The notes: generated by a model from the sequence alone, not told the origin. DNA of 64,000 nucleotides from Melitaea cinxia (GCF_905220565.1 NC_059398.1:11367210-11431209), one strand, 5' to 3'; shown: positions 34,728-45,710, counted from the stretch's first letter. Translations and numbers: made by a program.

Positions 34728-35464
34728 TATAAATATAAGTATATCATTCATACATAATAAAGCCATTGTTCTCGTCAAATTCAGTACAAAAATAAGCTAC
34801 AAGAAAAAAATAAAAATGATAAATATAAATTTCAACGTCTGGTTATGAAGATTCTTGTAAAAAGTCTAAACAAAAGGTCTAAGGTCTAATTAAAATAATG
34901 ACATGTAACTCGTTTGGGTAATGAAGCAGTATAGTAAAATACGGTGCCGCGCCGTCTAGTCATTCACATTTCCGACGGCTGCGGTGGCGAGACACGTTAC
35001 ATTGAAGAAGCTGTATGCAGGAACTTAAACAAGTCAAGTATCGTACATTTCGACTACTGTAGAATTTCTAAGAAACATTATTAGTATTTTACCATTGTTC
35101 TCGGTAAAAAAAGTCTTTGTATTCCTAAACAATCAACGGTTCTTACAGACGTATAGAGGTGTATGTGCGAACGAATGCTGTTTATACTACGAGTATATCC
35201 TAAAAAAGACTTGTTTATAAATTAAGTGTAAGTCTTTCTATATTTTAGTAATTTGAAATACATCGCCAATAAACTTTTCTCCATGTACTCGTAGGTAGAT
35301 ACAATCTTGTAATGTCTGAATACTAAATCAGTTTGTCTTTCGGATTATAAAATAAAGAATCAGCATGATAACGGCAAGTTACAAAGTTAAGTATAGTTAT
35401 GTTTAATTAATTTTTTAATACTTATAAATGTTAAATTGAATTAAAATTTGAATTATAATGTTGA
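34728..35464. other. Non-coding, GC-richer spot at ~34945-35010
   Basis: Contains a short GC-richer patch (CGGTGCCGCGCCGTCTAGTC, GACGGCTGCGGTGGCGAGAC) that could be an exon or regulatory element, but no frame or splice sites are convincing. Confidence 0.35.
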
Positions 35465-35588
35465 CCTTTTCACTGGTTGTGGATAACGCTATTTCACGGA
35501 TGACAGTATCCAATAGATAAAAGTTTTTGACACATAAATCTTTTTTATATATGATATTTCTATTCGCAAACATGAATCTAAAAGCTGT

Positions 35589-35921
35589 GTGGTTACGGCA
35601 GTATAGAATATAGCCACCTCTCTTCCCGTGGGTGTCGTAAGAGGCGACTAAGGGATAACACAGTTCCACTATTATCTTGGAACTTAAAAAGCCGACCGAT
35701 GGCGGATAACCATCCAACTGCTGGCTTTGAAATACACAGGCCGAAGACGGGCAGCAGCGTCTTCGGTGCGACAAAGCCAGCCCTGCGGTCACCAACCCGC
35801 CTGCTCAGCGTGATGACTATGGGCAAAAAACATGAGTTCACGCCATTTTGGCGTGAACTCGTGGAGGCCTATGTCCAGTAGTGTACTGCGAAAGGCTGCT
35901 GTGATGATGGTGATGATGAAG
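35589..35921 (+). mobile_element. RTE-derived deletion element (copy F), with TSD
   Basis: Full short form on the plus strand, ending in a GAT-rich tail. CTAAAAGCTGT flanks it (35578-35588 and 35922-35932); the 5' boundary is ambiguous by 4 bp because the element also begins CTGTGTGG. Leader stems are conserved. Confidence 0.85.
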
Positions 35922-35994
35922 CTAAAAGCTGTAGTTCATTAATTGAGGAGAAAAAGTTCTTTAATGACTATTTTACCTCCTGCAGGGAAAGTCT

Positions 35995-36340
35995 CATCAT
36001 CATCATCATTACAGCCTTTACAGTCCACTACTGGACATAGGCCTCCACAAGTTTACGCCAAAAATAGCGTGAACTCATGTGTTTTGCCCATAGTCACCAC
36101 GCTTGGCAAGCGGGTTGGTGACCGCAGTTCTGGCTTTGTCGCACCGAAGACGCTGCTGCCCGTCTTCGGCCTGTGTATTTCAAAGCCAGCAGTTGGATGG
36201 TTATCCCGCCATCGGTCGGCTTCTTAAGTTCCAAGGTGGTAGCGGAACTGTGTTATCCCTTAGTCGCCTCTTACGACACCCACGGGAAGAGAGGGGGTGG
36301 CTAAATTCTTTAGTGCCGTAGCCACACAGCACTAGCACTA
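35995..36340 (-). mobile_element. RTE-derived deletion element (copy G), with TSD
   Basis: Full short form on the minus strand, tail at the left. It is flanked by an exact 13-bp duplication GCAGGGAAAGTCT (35982-35994 and 36341-36353). It lies 73 bp from copy F in opposite orientation, so the two form a long inverted repeat. Confidence 0.9.
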
Positions 36341-36400
36341 GCAGGGAAAGTCTATGTAACTTATTTGCAAGATAAAAAATTTCCACAACCGGTGACATCA

Positions 36401-37574
36401 TCCCTAAGATATGTACAACATTTGGGTACGAAGGAACATAAAAAATTCGTATAAATATTACGTATTAATAAATATATACATATAATAATTAAAAATTACA
36501 CGTTAGCGGAGTCGGCACTGTTAATGAAATAGTAAATAGTACGCGTTTAATACAAAACACACAATTTTTTAAGGTTTTAAATTTAAAAATTTAAGGTTTT
36601 TCTCACAACTATTCATCACAAAGTTGTGCGCTTTATATCAAAAGCTGATTTTCATTGCGTCGCTGCTTGAAGCTAAAGTTTTGACAGTATTTTCAGAAAA
36701 CTTTGCATCTGATTAGGTCGGAAGCTTATAAGACTCATATAACATTCTATATTATTCAAGAATTATAGTAACGTTACATAGACCATAACTCAGTACTGAA
36801 ACTGTTATTAATTTTTTTTTCATTTATTACTTGATATAGAAATATACTATTTATTTTACACTAACCCGGAAACTTTAAGTTAGGAATAAACATTAAAAAA
36901 AAGTGTTTCTTGGTGAGTTTGAAACATTTTGGTCATAGCCTTATATTCGATAAAAATATACATTCATCAAAATTATAAGCAGTTCTTATAGTAGTAAAAG
37001 TTGTATTCATTTGTATTACATTGAAGTGTACAAAATTGAAATAATGTAAGTAAAAAATCAAGTTACATAAAAAGTTTTGACTTGATATTTGATTACAGTA
37101 TATATTTTACCTCAAAACCTTGAAATTCTGACTTTCGCAAAGTACAGAAAGATTTTAAAATGTTGCATTAACAATGACACGATATTTTACTAATTAGTAA
37201 CAAATAAGCTAATTTTAATTGAATGTAATTTTCTCAGATTAAGTTTATCCCTTTACCCAATCAGACGAAACTGATATCAGCTAAATACCGTCTCAGGATG
37301 CGCAGCCTCTCTAATAGCTGTTAATTAATGCTAATGTTGACTCGAGCCATAACGCATCGCTCGTTTTAATGAAATACTACGATGTAATTCATTATAAATC
37401 CAATATAGTTTACATAAACAAATTGTTATTATTATGTCATCAAGCGATCAAACTTCATTTTCGTAATTTGTTATTAAAAATTATTACTATAATTAGTAAA
37501 CTTTGATTTAAGAAAACAAGAGATATTAATATAGCATGATCTTCACTAAGTATTCTATTTGTAATAATATTACA
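36401..37574. other. Nothing recognised
   Basis: AT-rich; a small palindrome occurs near 36585. No gene. Confidence 0.45.
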
Positions 37575-37688
37575 AATACGCTTCAGCCTGTAATATCCCA
37601 CTGCTGGGCATAGGTCTTTCCTCATGTAGGAGAAGGATCAGGGCTTAATCCACCACGCTGCTCTCATTCGGGCTGGCGGATAGATAAT
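37575..37688 (-). mobile_element. SINE 3' tail fragment (Metulj-like)
   Basis: Minus-strand SINE tail beginning at the left with ACGCTTCAGCCTGTAATATC and CATAGGTCTTTCCTCATGTA, and extending to GGGCTGGCGGATAG. The tRNA head is absent. Confidence 0.75.
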
Positions 37689-38323
37689 AAATAAGACTTT
37701 TATATTAGTGGTAAAAGTAATTAAAGTTTTAATGCTTTTATATTAATGAAAAAATTAAAAAAAATCTGAAGTGACTTGAAAAAACGCAGAATAATAGTAA
37801 AATTTCAACCTCTACCTATATCTTCAGCAACGGATAATAGACATTGCGCTCACGCATTTATATGTTATGTTGAATTGCTACACGTATATCGTTTAAATTT
37901 TCTTTATAATTTGATTTTTCTGATGTGAAAATACAATTACCCTGGACAAATACTATACAAATTCAATATGAACACACTCTCGCCATATAATCATCAGGCC
38001 GATCTTACGAATGACAGTGGTGTGTAAATTCAATCAAGTGGTTTACAAGGAAACCCTTGTTAATCCTATTACACTAGATTCAATTTATCTTACGTAACTC
38101 GATTCCATTTTAAGTGTTTCGATATAGGATTATTGTTCTCGCCTGCGCCGTTTTATCATTACTTGGTTTCTTCAGTTACTGTTTTTAACGCTAACGTAAA
38201 TATATATTTTTTACGTTAGTCGGTTGATTTTAACTTTAAAATATACTAAGATATTATTTTTATTTTTAAGAAGATGACAAATGAATAGGCGAGTGAACAT
38301 TTAATATTTACTGTACATATAGT
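37689..38323. other. Nothing recognised
   Basis: AT-rich sequence without a supported feature. Confidence 0.45.
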
Positions 38324-38689
38324 GCTGTGTGGTTACTGCAGTAAAGAATATAGCCACCCTCTCTCTTCCCGTGGGTGTCGTATGAGGTGAATAAGGGATA
38401 ACAAAGTTCCACTACCACCTTGGAACTTATAAAGCCGACCGATGGCGGGATAGCCATCCAACTGCTGGCTTTGAAATACACAGGCCGAAGACGGGCAGCA
38501 GCGTCTTCGGTGCGACAAAGCCAGCCCTGCGGTCACCAACCCGCCTACACAGCGTGGTGACTATGGGCAACACACATAAGTACACGTCATTTTTTGAGTT
38601 CGTGCAATAATGTCGGGCGCGATTTTGTAGAGACATATGTCCAGCAGTGGACTGCGATAGGCTGAAGTGATGATCATCATTTCAGCCTA
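38324..38689 (+). mobile_element. RTE-derived deletion element (copy H) with inverted tail
   Basis: Leader and 3' end are as in the other copies, but after the terminal GATGAT the sequence continues CATCATTTCAGCCTAATAT, an inverted copy of the element's last about 18 bp. A short ATATAGT repeat flanks the whole (38317-38323 and 38690-38696), suggesting a 7-bp target duplication and a rearranged insertion. Confidence 0.72.
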
Positions 38690-38696
38690 ATATAGT

Positions 38697-39075
38697 AATT
38701 TTTATTGTATAATTTATACGCGTTTTATTTTTTTTTTAGCTGATATGCATCAGCACAAAACAAATTTTTAGAAGTTTAGTTGTAAAGAGAGCTCATCTAT
38801 TATTAAAGGTTTTCACAACTATCGAAACTTTTTCTTTTGTTTAAAACTTTAAATTTTCTATTCGATTTTTGAATGTTTATATCTATTCGATATTTGTGTG
38901 AAAATGAGTTATCCTTTGAATTTTTTAAAAATTTTGTTAACGGGATTGCATTTTGCAGTAACAAAAATATCCATAGAACGAGTTCATGATTTAAGTTTTT
39001 TTTTACGCTAAGACTTTAGATGGTAGTAATACTTTTATATTACTTTATATTACTCTTATGACTATAAAAATACAT
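38697..39075. other. Nothing recognised
   Basis: AT-rich sequence without a supported feature. Confidence 0.4.
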
Positions 39076-39400
39076 ATACAATTCAGCATATAACATCTCG
39101 CTGCTGGGCCTCTAGAGACCATAGACCTCTTTCTCCCTGTAGAAGAAACACCGGCCCCTAATCCACCCCGCTGCTCAACTGCAGGTCCGGGGATATATTC
39201 CCTACTATGAGTACCGATCGCTATCAGTTGTATATGATAACAACCAGCACCAACAGCTTAAAGTGCTTTCCGAAGCACGGTGGGGAGTCCCACAAGGAGA
39301 GACAACCGAAAAAAAAAATTTGTACAAATAAAAATATCCATTCCGAGCGGGAATCGAACCCGCAAACCGTCGATGTTTTAGACGCGTATATAGCACACGA
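39076..39400 (-). mobile_element. tRNA-headed SINE (Metulj-like), diverged
   Basis: The minus strand has a box B-like GCGGGTTCGATTCCCGCTC (about 39345-39363), then the SINE body (GACTCCCCACCGTGCTTCGG region), and the tail at left beginning ATTCAGCATATAACATCTCG. It is diverged from the copy at 43236 by several small insertions, including an A-run near 39315. Confidence 0.72.
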
Positions 39401-39890
39401 AGAACTACACTAGTTCTGTTGTTGTAAAAAATACATCATTATACTTTATGTCAAAGTCAAATCACACATTATAATTTCATAATTCTCTCCTTTATAGTAT
39501 GAGATCTATCTCGAGAATTATGAAGGAAGATGAAGAAATTATGAAAAAAAATGATATATATATGATATATGCAGAAATGATATATACAGGTTAGAGTTGG
39601 GTCTAGGTCTAGGTCTTTTCAGGTTCATACATAATATTAGACTCATCTGTAATAGATTCTTATGACAATTAATGCCTTTTCATCTCCCATTATCTTCTCT
39701 TTATAATTTTTTATTCCTATGCTTTCGCTCTGTTTCATTTTACTTAAGGTCAATAAAGTCTTATCTATTTATTTTTATTTTTTGAAATAAGTTCTTCGGA
39801 CTGAAAACTTATCAATAAAAATAAAACTATCGACCATGATGTTCAATAAAATTTATGTCAGAATTTTCATAATCATTAACTACGCAGTAA
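39401..39890. other. Nothing recognised
   Basis: AT-rich sequence up to the tandem duplication. Confidence 0.4.
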
Positions 39891-40489
39891 AAGAGATACC
39901 CCCCTCAAACCTACGAACAAACTCACAAACTTTACCTCTTCACAATATTAGTATAGAAGTATAGATACAGAAAACTCAATTTCAAACTAAATTTGCGGAC
40001 ATACAACTTCCATGACAATCTGATAATATATTATGATAGAGGTGGCCTCACGGTAGAGTCGGTAAGTGGTCATACAAACTTCTCAAATTCTAACTTAACT
40101 CTATCGTAATTGCGTTCACTGCATTTACTTTGATTAAAACGAGCCGGATAAGGATTCATCAGATTTATTTTAATGGTGTCTTGGGAAAGGTGTTTTAATT
40201 AATTTAACGATTAACTAAAATACTGAATAGACTAACAAACGTTACACAAAGTAAAACTAATTGCTGTTTTTTTTGGAGTGAGTCTTTAGAATCGTTGTGA
40301 TTTGAAACTCGATGAAATTCTATGGAAGAGAATGAGATACAAAACATTACTGCTCAAAAAGCGTAAGTGACGTATTTTGCATGGCGGTTACAACCTTTTT
40401 CATAAGGCCGAGATCATCGTCGATAAAACAAATGGTAACGGCCTATCTCTCTACGAATTTTCAAAAGATTCACTTCAGCCGTGTGTGGA

Positions 40490-40536
40490 TTGCAGACACA
40501 CACTTTTTTATTTTAATTAATAAATGTTTCAAGAAA

Positions 40537-40576
<40 letters not shown>

Positions 40577-40619
40577 CTTGAAACATTTATTAATTAAAAT
40601 AAAAAGTGTGTGTCTACAA
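40490..40619. repeat. 48-bp inverted repeat around (TA)n, unit 1
   Basis: Left arm 40490-40538 (TTGCAGACACACACTTTTTT...) and right arm 40572-40619 are near-perfect inverse complements (one substitution, one bulged T), enclosing about 16 TA dinucleotides. It could extrude as a cruciform; it may be a foldback MITE. Confidence 0.9.
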
Positions 40620-41253
40620 TATCAAAATATTGGGATATGACGAGTACGCAGTAAAAGAGATACCCCCCTCAAACCTACGAACAAACTCACAAACTTTACC
40701 TCTTCACAATATTAGTATAGAAGTATAGATACAGAAAACTCAATTTCAAACTAAATTTGCGGACATACAACTTCCATGACAATCTGATAATATATTATGA
40801 TAGAGGTGGCCTCACGGTAGAGTCGGTAAGTGGTCATACAAACTTCTCAAATTCTAACTAAACTCTATCGTAATTGCGTTCACTGCATTTACTTTGATTA
40901 AAACGAGCCGGATAAGGATTCATCAGATTTATTTTAATGGTGTCTTGGGAAAGGTGTTTTAATTAATTTAACGATTAACTAAAATACTGAATAGACTAAC
41001 AAACGTTACACAAAGTAAAACTAATTGCTGTTTTTTTTGGAGTGAGTCTTTAGAATCGTTGTGATTTGAAACTCGATGAAATTCTATGGAAGAGAATGAG
41101 ATACAAAACATTACTGCTCAAAAAGCGTAAGTGACGTATTTTGCATGGCGGTTACAACCTTTTTCATAAGGCCGAGATCATCGTCGATAAAACAAATGGT
41201 AACGGCCTATCTCTCTACGAATTTTCAAAAGATTCACTTCAGCCGTGTGTGGA

Positions 41254-41300
41254 TTGCAGACACACACTTTTTTATTTTAATTAATAAATGTTTCAAGAAA

Positions 41301-41374
<74 letters not shown>

Positions 41375-41417
41375 CTTGAAACATTTATTAATTAAAATAA
41401 AAAGTGTGTGTCTACAA
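41254..41417. repeat. 48-bp inverted repeat around expanded (TA)n, unit 2
   Basis: Same structure as in unit 1: arms 41254-41302 and 41370-41417, with about 22 more TA dinucleotides in the centre. Confidence 0.9.
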
Positions 41418-41442
41418 TATCAAAATATTGGGATATGACGAG

Positions 41443-43235
41443 TACGTATGCGTGTGTGTGCCTATTTGTATGTATGTCTAAACAGTTAGTAAGACACGAA
41501 ATGCTAACATGCCCTCGATATCCTTTGCTCATTAGAAATTTCATCAATAACTGGAAAGGAATTAGTAGCCATTTTTCCCTATTATTTTTGTTACATTTTA
41601 ATTTTTTTTTAATTTATTTAGTGTTTATCTACAGATATGTATCTAGTAGCAAATGTTTCTGAAAATAAATGATTGCAAAAAACTTTTTAACAATACGTTA
41701 ATCAATTATTCCTACCAATGAAACGTATTTGGTAACGAAACGCAGTACATAAGCACGAGTATGACGTCTGTCCAAACGAATAGTCGTATAAATTCGTTGC
41801 ATTCGCTTTAGGTGCATTGGCCGCGTTGACATTTAATTAAATTGACTCGTGTCCGCGAATCGCTGACCCGTCTCGAGCTCCTGATGGAATACAATTCCAT
41901 TTGGTTTTTACTATTAGGTCTTGGAGTCATTTGTATGGCTTAACGAAATAAATAGCTTGTAAAACGGTCGTTTAAATAAATTATGGTAAATTGTAGAGCC
42001 ATTAAAGTCCTCAGCTGTAAACAGAAACAGTGTAGCACCCACTTGAAGTTTATGATTTTGTACAACATTGTATTTTAAAGTTTAGTCACAAAGTCTTGCA
42101 CTATTGTCCGCGTCATACAATTTAATGTAACAGGCAATAGGAAATATCTGTTTTAATTTTACATAATATCAAGGATTAAAAATTAAGCCATTTATTTGTT
42201 TTCAAATCCGTTTACTTGATTGTTAAAACCGATTCTTCCCGATTAAAAACGTATATAAGTAGGTATATATAAGACTTTTATACTCTTGAAATACAGATAT
42301 AAAAATTTTTTGTAGTATAACGTAAAAATAACTGTTGCTTCGAGTTTTTAGAACAAACGTTTTTAAAACCATATACACAGTATATGTTTAAGAGTTGTTT
42401 TTCACAAACGCACCTCGAGACAATACAAGAGTGCTTTTCGCTCACTAAAATACTGTGCCTATGTATCTTTGTCTTTATTCGGAGTTTTGTTGAAGTTCTT
42501 GTTTGGAGGGAGTTTTAAAGTATGATGTATGGTAACATGTAGGTATTCTAAAAACTTTATTAGGGCATATCTTATTTTGAATTGCTGTGAAATAAATGCA
42601 AATATTATATTATTTTGTTTAACATATATAAGAAAAAGAAGCTTAATGTTTCAGTTAAGTTTTATAAAGAAGAAATACAGAGTTTATACTATTGTTATAT
42701 GATGCCTTATTATAAGAAAGCTTTGTTAATAGATATTTAAAAGCAACTATGCTTATTTCAAGTTAAATGGTTTTGTATAATAAAAGGCAGTAATTGCGTT
42801 TGCGTAAAACAAAGGAAAATAACAATTAATTCTGTCTGCAAAGGTTAAGGTCAGTGGAACAAAGAATTGAGATTAACTCATAATTTTAATTTATTTTTAT
42901 ACAAATCGTATTGTATTTTATTGTATAAACTCCTTAACGAATGTATTGAAAGAACTATTTATAAATGTATTTGTATTTCAATATATTATGCAAAACGGTC
43001 TTTGTTTTAACTAGGTCTGTTTATTTTATGAACAACAACGAATAAATTAAATACTTTCATATACATATGTGTATAATAGAGGGTACAAAGGCTGAGACAA
43101 CTAGTTGAAATTACCAATTAAGTTGCTGTTTCGTTAGGCAAATGTTTGTGTAATTACATTACAAGGCATTTTTAGAAAATGATATTTATTCTAACCTTAT
43201 TAAGTTTTTCTTATTTTGTCTTTTGTATTTTTATA
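41443..43235. other. Nothing recognised
   Basis: AT-rich, no gene or defined repeat; a GC-richer spot at 41810-41890 could not be assigned. Confidence 0.4.
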
Positions 43236-43530
43236 CGCTTCAGCCTGTAATATCCCACTACTGCGCATAGGCCTCTTTCCCCATGTAGGAGAAGGATCAG
43301 AGCTTAATCCACCACGCTGCTCCAAAGCGGGTTGGCGGATATATTCCCTACTATGAGTGACGACCGCTATCAGGTGTACATGATAGCAACCGGGACAGAC
43401 GACAAACACCCAGACCACGGCAAACACCTGTATGGCCAATACAAATGTTTGTCATGTGCGGGGATCGAACCCGCAACCGCCAGCGCAACAGGTACAATTC
43501 ATGGCTGTAACCGTTGTGCCAACACGGCGT
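43236..43530 (-). mobile_element. tRNA-headed SINE (Metulj-like), nearly complete
   Basis: Minus strand: head GCCGTGTTGGCACAACGG (box A) and GGTTGCGGGTTCGATCCCCG (box B) at about 43455-43528. The body has CCAATACAAATGTTTGTC on the plus strand. The tail at left is CTTCAGCCTGTAATATCCCA and GGCCTCTTTCCCCATG. This is the best preserved SINE in the window. The tail resembles the RTE 3' end in the TTCAGCC, CCACTGCTGG and CATAGGCCTC blocks. Confidence 0.85.
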
Positions 43531-43555
43531 CATCTCTAGCTGAATATCATACCTT

Positions 43556-43797
43556 CTAGCTGAGCCTCGTGGACTCACCCACGTTAATTTGAGGAAAAAG
43601 CTTATTAACATATTAATTACTTTATATTACTTATTAACATATTATTAAAGCTTATATAACCTATATAATTATAGCCTTACTCTTTAAAGTGCCGATCAAC
43701 CACAAAAATATTTTTTCAATTCGATCCAGTAGTTTCTGAGATTAGCGGCTTTAAACGAGCAAACAAATCCTTCAGCTTCATAATATTAGTAAAGATT
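43556..43797 (-). mobile_element. Helitron (non-autonomous)
   Basis: The minus strand runs from about 43797 (AATCTTTACTAATATTATGA) to CTAG at 43556. It shares the ATTAGC-TTTAAACGAGC and TTAATTTGAGGAAAA motifs with the element at 23964, with an AT-rich internal insertion. Confidence 0.62.
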
Positions 43798-43976
43798 ATA
43801 ATTTAGAGAAAAAAAGACAAATTACATGAAGAAATTATAAATATGTATTACAATTCTTAATTTCCGTTGCAGAAGATAATCCATTTCAAGTACAGTTCAT
43901 TAAAGTTATTGATAACTATTACTTACGAAGTCATTAAATAAATGCATAACTTCCTCATTCTAATGGTTTACACGCA

Positions 43977-44063
43977 TTAACATTGGTCCATGTAGAACTT
44001 GTAGTTGTCAGCGAGCCCGCAGCCAGGACCGGGCGCGACGCACGAGACGCAGCAGATTAAATA
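43977..44063 (-). CDS. Candidate Cys-rich terminal exon
   Basis: A GC-rich island on the minus strand gives 28 codons plus a stop directly after an AAGACAG acceptor-like site at 44064-44070. The peptide begins YLICCVSCVAPGPGCG and ends NYKFYMDQC, with five cysteines (positions 4, 5, 8, 15, 28), as in the end of a secreted Cys-rich protein. Strong base-composition contrast with the flanks supports coding. The polypyrimidine tract is weak, the upstream exons are not visible and no family is recognised, so this may be a chance frame in a GC-rich element. Confidence 0.3.
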   Translation of the reverse strand, partial: YLICCVSCVAPGPGCGLADNYKFYMDQC

Positions 44064-45083
44064 CTGTCTTACATTGAGATATCTATTTATAATACTTGTA
44101 ATAATAACAATTAAAAAAAATATATAATTATGTTATAAAAATAAGTTTTTAGGATTTAACGGTCTCTATTAACACTCATTGACTAGACTTATGCTTACGG
44201 GAAGTCCTTCTGTGAACATGGCGTATGCAACGCTGCCGAACTATCAAGTATTTCAATTTCATAATTACAATAGTACTCTTTAAATGAAAGTTAATACTCT
44301 CTAATGAATTATTAATTAGTAATAAATAAAAAAATGTTAATAATGTTAATAAATGTTAATTATGTTTTCATATCCTTTATACGAAGTAATAAGGGATAAT
44401 TAGGCTTTCGAGTGTTAGCTCATATAGAATATTTTAATTTAAATTAATAAAAAAAAATTAATTAAATTTTCCGATATTTAATTATAGGTATTAAGTTTAA
44501 GCAACAACAAAATAAAATCCTGTCTTGCTTCTTGTCTGCGCTCGACTTTGTACAGAAAGCAGACGCATTCTCACCCATGAGCGCGGGCGCAGGTCAACGG
44601 TCGATTGCGCTTGCGCCTGGGAACTGAAGATAAATATTTGAATTTCAACACTAAATATATGTATATACTTAGCAAATTGATTATGAAGTATTCTGGGATC
44701 CGCGGTAGATGTTTACGGTAAAGGATTCTGGGTCGAGCTAAAGTGTACATAGACGTCACGTGTATTGAGCAATGTGTGGTTTTTAGAGCTTTTAAACAGA
44801 TAATCTAGTGGATCGGTTTTATTAACCATACAAAACATAAATTTATAAATAAAATCGCGGCGCCACGTACGAATTTTACTTCAAAACTATATGAAATTGT
44901 AAAATTTAAAATGAATGAGAACTAAACGCTTACAATTTATTTGCATTGATTTTGAAATTGGTCTCTTTGTCAAGCATCTATTGTAAAAATCTTTCAGAAA
45001 ATCCTTATTACATTTTAAAAACAACAAGTAAAACGCATGAAAACAAAGAAAAAAATACATATTTTGAATAATATTTTATATAA
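44064..45083. other. Non-coding with a CpG-richer patch at 44570-44625
   Basis: Mostly AT-rich. At 44575-44620 there are GCGCGGGCGCAGG and TGCGCTTGCGCCT; the latter resembles the palindromic NRF-1/Ewg-type site, so a promoter or enhancer is possible but unproven. Confidence 0.3.
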
Positions 45084-45411
45084 TCTATATAATATATATT
45101 AAATAAATAAAATTGGAGTGTCTGTTTGTAATATTAAAATAACCACTTTTACTAAATGCATATGGATGTAAACACGGTACATATACCAAAATTACATATT
45201 TTAAAAATTTTGTCTGTCTAGTCTGTCTGTTTGATCCGGCTAATTTCTAAAACGACTGGACCGATTTTGATGGGACTTTCACTGGCAGACAGCTGATTTA
45301 ATAAGGAGTAATTTTGACTTTTTTTTAGAAATTTATTTATTTTATAACACTGCAAACTGAACAATAACTTTTTGTAAAATTCCACGCGGACGAAGTCGTG
45401 GGCACAGCTAG
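45084..45411 (+). mobile_element. Helitron, 328 bp
   Basis: It starts TCTATATAATATATATTAAA after an A and ends GGCACAGCTAG before a T. A hairpin CCACG-CGGACGAAGT-CGTGG lies immediately upstream of the end. This is the full TC...hairpin...CTAG structure inserted between A and T. The fragment at 4883 belongs to the same family. Confidence 0.85.
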
Positions 45412-45420
45412 TATGTAACA

Positions 45421-45710
45421 TCTATAATATAAAAATGAGTCGCTGAATGTGTTTCTAAGCGCAAAACTCGAGAACGGTTGGACCGATTTCGCTAATTCTT
45501 TTTTTAAAATATTCCTTGAAGTACGAGGATGGTTCTTACGGAGAGAAAAATTCTAAAAAAAAAAATTTAATTTCCTGAAAAAGTCTAAAAACAACACTTT
45601 CCTATACTCCCATACAAAAGATTTGTGATAATACTTAAAAGTCAATTTGAACTTTAATACCATACGATAAAGTTTGTGTTAGGCGATACGAAGTTCGCCG
45701 GGTCAGCTAG
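45421..45710 (+). mobile_element. Helitron, 290 bp
   Basis: It starts TCTATAATATAAAAATGAGT after an A and ends GGGTCAGCTAG before a T, with hairpin GGCG-ATACGAAGTT-CGCC. It is of the same end type as 13238 and lies only 9 bp downstream of the previous Helitron in the same orientation. Confidence 0.87.

Larger units (their letters stand above)
35465..36400. repeat. MITE-like element, copy 2, interrupted by two retroelements
   Basis: Three outer segments (35465-35584, 35922-35994, 36341-36400) align in order with the minus-strand reading of 28300-28509, for example GGTTGTGGATAACGCTAT, ATGTAACTTATTTGCAAG and TTCCACAACCGGTG. The two gaps in this alignment are exactly the RTE-derived insertions F and G, which confirms the boundaries of both. 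Confidence 0.75.
39891..41442. repeat. Tandem segmental duplication (754 bp + 798 bp)
   Basis: Unit 1 (39891-40644) and unit 2 (40645-41442) both start TACGCAGTAAAAGAGATACC and end GGGATATGACGAG. They appear essentially identical (one base seen to differ near 40120/40859) except for the TA dinucleotide run, which is 44 bp longer in unit 2. Each unit contains a truncated minus-strand Helitron 5' part (around TCTTCACAATATTAGTATAG) and a 48-bp-arm hairpin around the TA run. The two 66-97-codon frames inside are duplicates of each other without recognisable domains. Confidence 0.92.

Noticed and set aside
35415..36321. Several 70-126-codon frames reading LALSHRRRCC-like or GFVAPKTLLPVFG-like peptides
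   Set aside because: The same peptides occur in every short RTE derivative because the leader is open by chance; the frames are not conserved as full proteins and sit in a structured non-coding leader.
40381..41438. Duplicated 66/97-codon frames
   Set aside because: They are copies created by the tandem duplication and run into the TA repeat (Ile/Tyr run); no domain is recognisable.
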